A DNA stretch of 64,000 bases from Konateibacter massiliensis (GTDB lineage Bacteria; Bacillota; Clostridia; Lachnospirales; Lachnospiraceae). The translations under genes and the position numbers were made by a program. Positions 61,894 to 64,000 of the stretch are shown here, one piece after another. The stretch spans positions 770,269 through 834,268 of the forward strand of contig NZ_LT860099.1 of the NCBI RefSeq assembly GCF_900184995.1, read 5' to 3'. Each line of letters opens with the position of its first letter. The first letter of the stretch is position 1. The notes below the pieces were generated by a model. That model did no database searches, was not told the origin of the DNA, and saw nothing but the letters and a program-made list of their open reading frames with translations.

Positions 61894-63983
61894 TTATTCT
61901 TCTATCTTCGTAACCTTACTAGCTCTTGCTGCAATTTCCTTCTCCGCAATATCGGTCGGTGCCTGCTCATACCGGCTGAATTCATAGGAGTAATCTCCCC
62001 TTCCGCCTGTCATGGAGCGAAGCTCTGTTGAATATCCAAACAGCTCTGTCATCGGAACATCCGCCTCGATAAGCTGTTTTTCACCCTCTATCGGTGTCAT
62101 ACCAAGTACTCTGCCGCGCCGTTTGTTCAAGTCTCCCATAATATCGCCTGTGTATCTGTCTGGAACAGTTACCTTCAAGGAAACAATCGGCTCAAGCAAT
62201 ACCGGGGAAGCCTCCATAAATCCCTTTTTAAATGCCATCATCGTTGCCGTCTTAAATGCCATTTCAGAAGAATCGACCGGATGATAGGAACCGTCTATCA
62301 ATGTTGCCTTTACGCCGACAACCGGATAAGCAGCTAAAGGCCCTTTCAAAACGCTCTCCTGAACCCCTTTCTCCACTGCCGGGAAAAAGTTCCTTGGAAC
62401 CGCTCCGCCAAATACCTTCTCCTCAAACTCGTAAGGCTTCTCCATATTGTTGGACGGCTCAAAAGTCATTTTAACATCGCCGTACTGTCCGTGTCCGCCT
62501 GACTGCTTTTTATATTTGCCCTGTACCTCCGCTTTCTTTTTAATGGTCTCGCGGAATGCAACCTTTGGTTTCGTCAGTTCAATTTCCACTTTATATTTGC
62601 CAAGGAGCTTACTTACAATAATCTCTAAATGCTGTTCACCCATACCATACAAAAGCGCCTGGCGATTTTCTACGTCACTGACTACCTTTACCGTCTGATC
62701 CTCATCCATAATTTTGGCAAGTGCCTGAGCAACCTTATCCTCATCCCCTTTTGTTTTCGCTTTATACCGCATATAAGTATATGGAATCGGAAGCTGTAGT
62801 TTTTCATATACAATCGGCTCTGCCTTTGTGGACAGGGTATCTCCGGTCTTTGCATCGGTTAATTTCGCGATTGCTCCGATATCTCCCGCATACAGCTCGT
62901 TCACCTCAATCGGCGTCTTTCCCTGAAGGATATACAGCTTGGAGAGTTTCTCCTCCACGTCCCTTTCGCTGTTGTAAATAACCGCGTCGCTCTTTAATAC
63001 CCCTGAGCAAACCTTTACAAGCGAATATTTTCCGATAAACGGATCTGCAATCGTCTTGAATATAAGTGCGGAAAACGGCTTTTTGTTATCATAGTTTGCC
63101 TCAAATATATTATTTGTCTTCGTATTCTTTCCGGCTTTTTTCACCTTATCCGGACTTGGAAAATACTTGACAATATCATTCAACAAATTATAAACTCCGC
63201 GAATCTCAGAGTTGGATCCCATTGCAACAGGAATTACGGTTCCGTCCATTACGTTTTCCCCAAGTGCCTGACGAACCTCTTCGTCACTGAACTCATCCCC
63301 GTTAAAATAACGTTCCATATATTCTTCGCTTGTCTCCGCCACTGCCTCCAATAATTTCTCTCTGTACCCCTCAAAATACTCTGTTAAATAGTCAGGGATC
63401 TCACAATCGATTTTGTCAGACAATCCATTAAATTTTCTGCCGCCCTGCTTTACAATGTTTACATATCCCACCAGTTTTTCATTTTCTCGAATCGGCATAA
63501 AAAACGGTGCAATCTTTTTCCATACAAATTCGTCAAATCATCCACTACCTGCCGAAAGCTCGCATTGTCATCATCCATGTTGGCAACAAAGAACATTCTG
63601 GGAAGATTATATTTCTCACAGATTTCCCATGCCTTCTCCGTTCCGACCGCCACTCCGGATTTACCCGAAACTACAATAATAGCCGCATCAGCCGCCTGAG
63701 CAGCCTCTTCTACTTCACCTACAAAATCAAAATAACCAGGAGTATCCAAAACATTGATCTTACAATCATCCCACGGTATCGGCACAATGGAAGTGTTGAT
63801 GGAAATTTCTCTTTTTGTCTCTTCTTTGTCAAAATCACTGAGTGTATTTCCTTCACTTACGTTGCCAATGCGCTTGGTAAGACCTGCTAAATGAGCCATG
63901 GCTTCGACTAATGACGTCTTGCCACAGCCACCGTGCCCTAAAAGAACTACATTACGAATCTGTTCGGTCTTGTAAACGTTCAT
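61894..63983 (-). pseudogene. Elongation factor G paralogue, frameshifted
   Basis: An EF-G-like translation GTPase split into two frames: 63459-63983 holds the G-domain start (P-loop GHGGCGKTS at 16-24, DTPGYFDF), and 61894-63498 (first ATG) holds the remainder, domains II-V. The frames join at an A5 run (63515-63519, T5 on the plus strand): one more A gives YGKKIAPFFMPIRENEK and a 696-residue protein, the usual EF-G length. This may be a sequencing or assembly error, a recent mutation or, less likely, programmed slippage. The guanine-specificity motif is ANMD instead of NKMD. SD AGGAGG before the ATG. Probably the non-essential FusA2-type paralogue. Confidence 0.85.
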
Positions 63984-64000
63984 ATAAATTCCTCCTATTC

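Noticed and set aside
1-64000. CRISPR arrays, tRNA or rRNA genes, insertion sequences, phage genes
   Set aside because: Scanned for regularly spaced repeats, GGTTCGAATC-type tRNA arms and transposase-like proteins; none seen.

Overview
The window reads as a chromosomal segment of a low-GC, spore-forming, motile Firmicute of the class Clostridia, most likely family Lachnospiraceae. This is inferred from gene content: an alpha/beta small acid-soluble spore protein, GerW/YtfI, a YlbJ-type sporulation protein, a SleB-type hydrolase, short HisG with HisZ, L27 with a cleavable N-terminus beside its protease Prp, and a CheY/CheX-type pair. I cannot name the genus. Nearly all genes lie on the minus strand; the plus-strand genes are mostly single genes or pairs. 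I see no rRNA, tRNA, CRISPR array, transposase, integrase or prophage, so this is core chromosome with a few accessory genes.

Layout. 1-8700 (minus): obgE, then rplU-prp-rpmA behind a good sigma-A promoter; a GT2/TPR glycosyltransferase, RNase G, a two-gene radical-SAM system of unknown function, a GGDEF protein and a small membrane protein. 8734-14500 (minus): hisZ-hisG-hisD-hisB-hisIE plus an HD-domain gene, behind a perfect consensus promoter; the hisIE product carries an extra HisF-like domain that lacks the HisF catalytic aspartates. 14496-22066 (minus): an eight-gene unit led by a small alarmone synthetase (two pseudouridine synthases, HAD phosphatase, YgiQ, SDR, membrane protein, RecU-like resolvase), whose promoter -10 sits inside an 11-bp inverted repeat. 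22078-29500: M23 peptidase, PepD, YlbJ-like protein, coiled-coil protein, coaD, rsmD, lipoprotein, TraX, and a spore protein with a long structured leader.

29596-43400: a type IIA topoisomerase pair; a large secreted protein with LRR-like, Listeria-Bacteroides and Fn3-like modules and a glycoside-hydrolase-like C-terminus; recG-fapA-fakA-asp23, divergent from rpmB. 43472-49400: a newly noted 45-residue membrane protein, coaBC-panD-panC-panB, then gerW-ytfI and a small gene. With coaD elsewhere in the window, this gives most of the route from ketoisovalerate and aspartate to CoA.

49483-64000: citrate synthase, an OmpR/HK two-component pair, a CheY protein followed by a protein that joins a canonical tandem MshEN (c-di-GMP binding) motif to a CheX-like domain, thrC with a hairpin leader, a SleB-like hydrolase whose perfect promoter is bracketed by a 13-bp inverted repeat, a double AP2-like DNA-binding protein, a nitrilase, aminopeptidase P, and an EF-G paralogue broken by one missing base in an A-run.

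The most interesting items are the MshEN-CheX/CheY pair, the HisF-pseudoenzyme fusion, the AP2 protein, the palindromes on the sleB and alarmone-synthetase promoters, the panB hairpin that sequesters its ribosome-binding site, and a small family of intergenic palindromic repeats.
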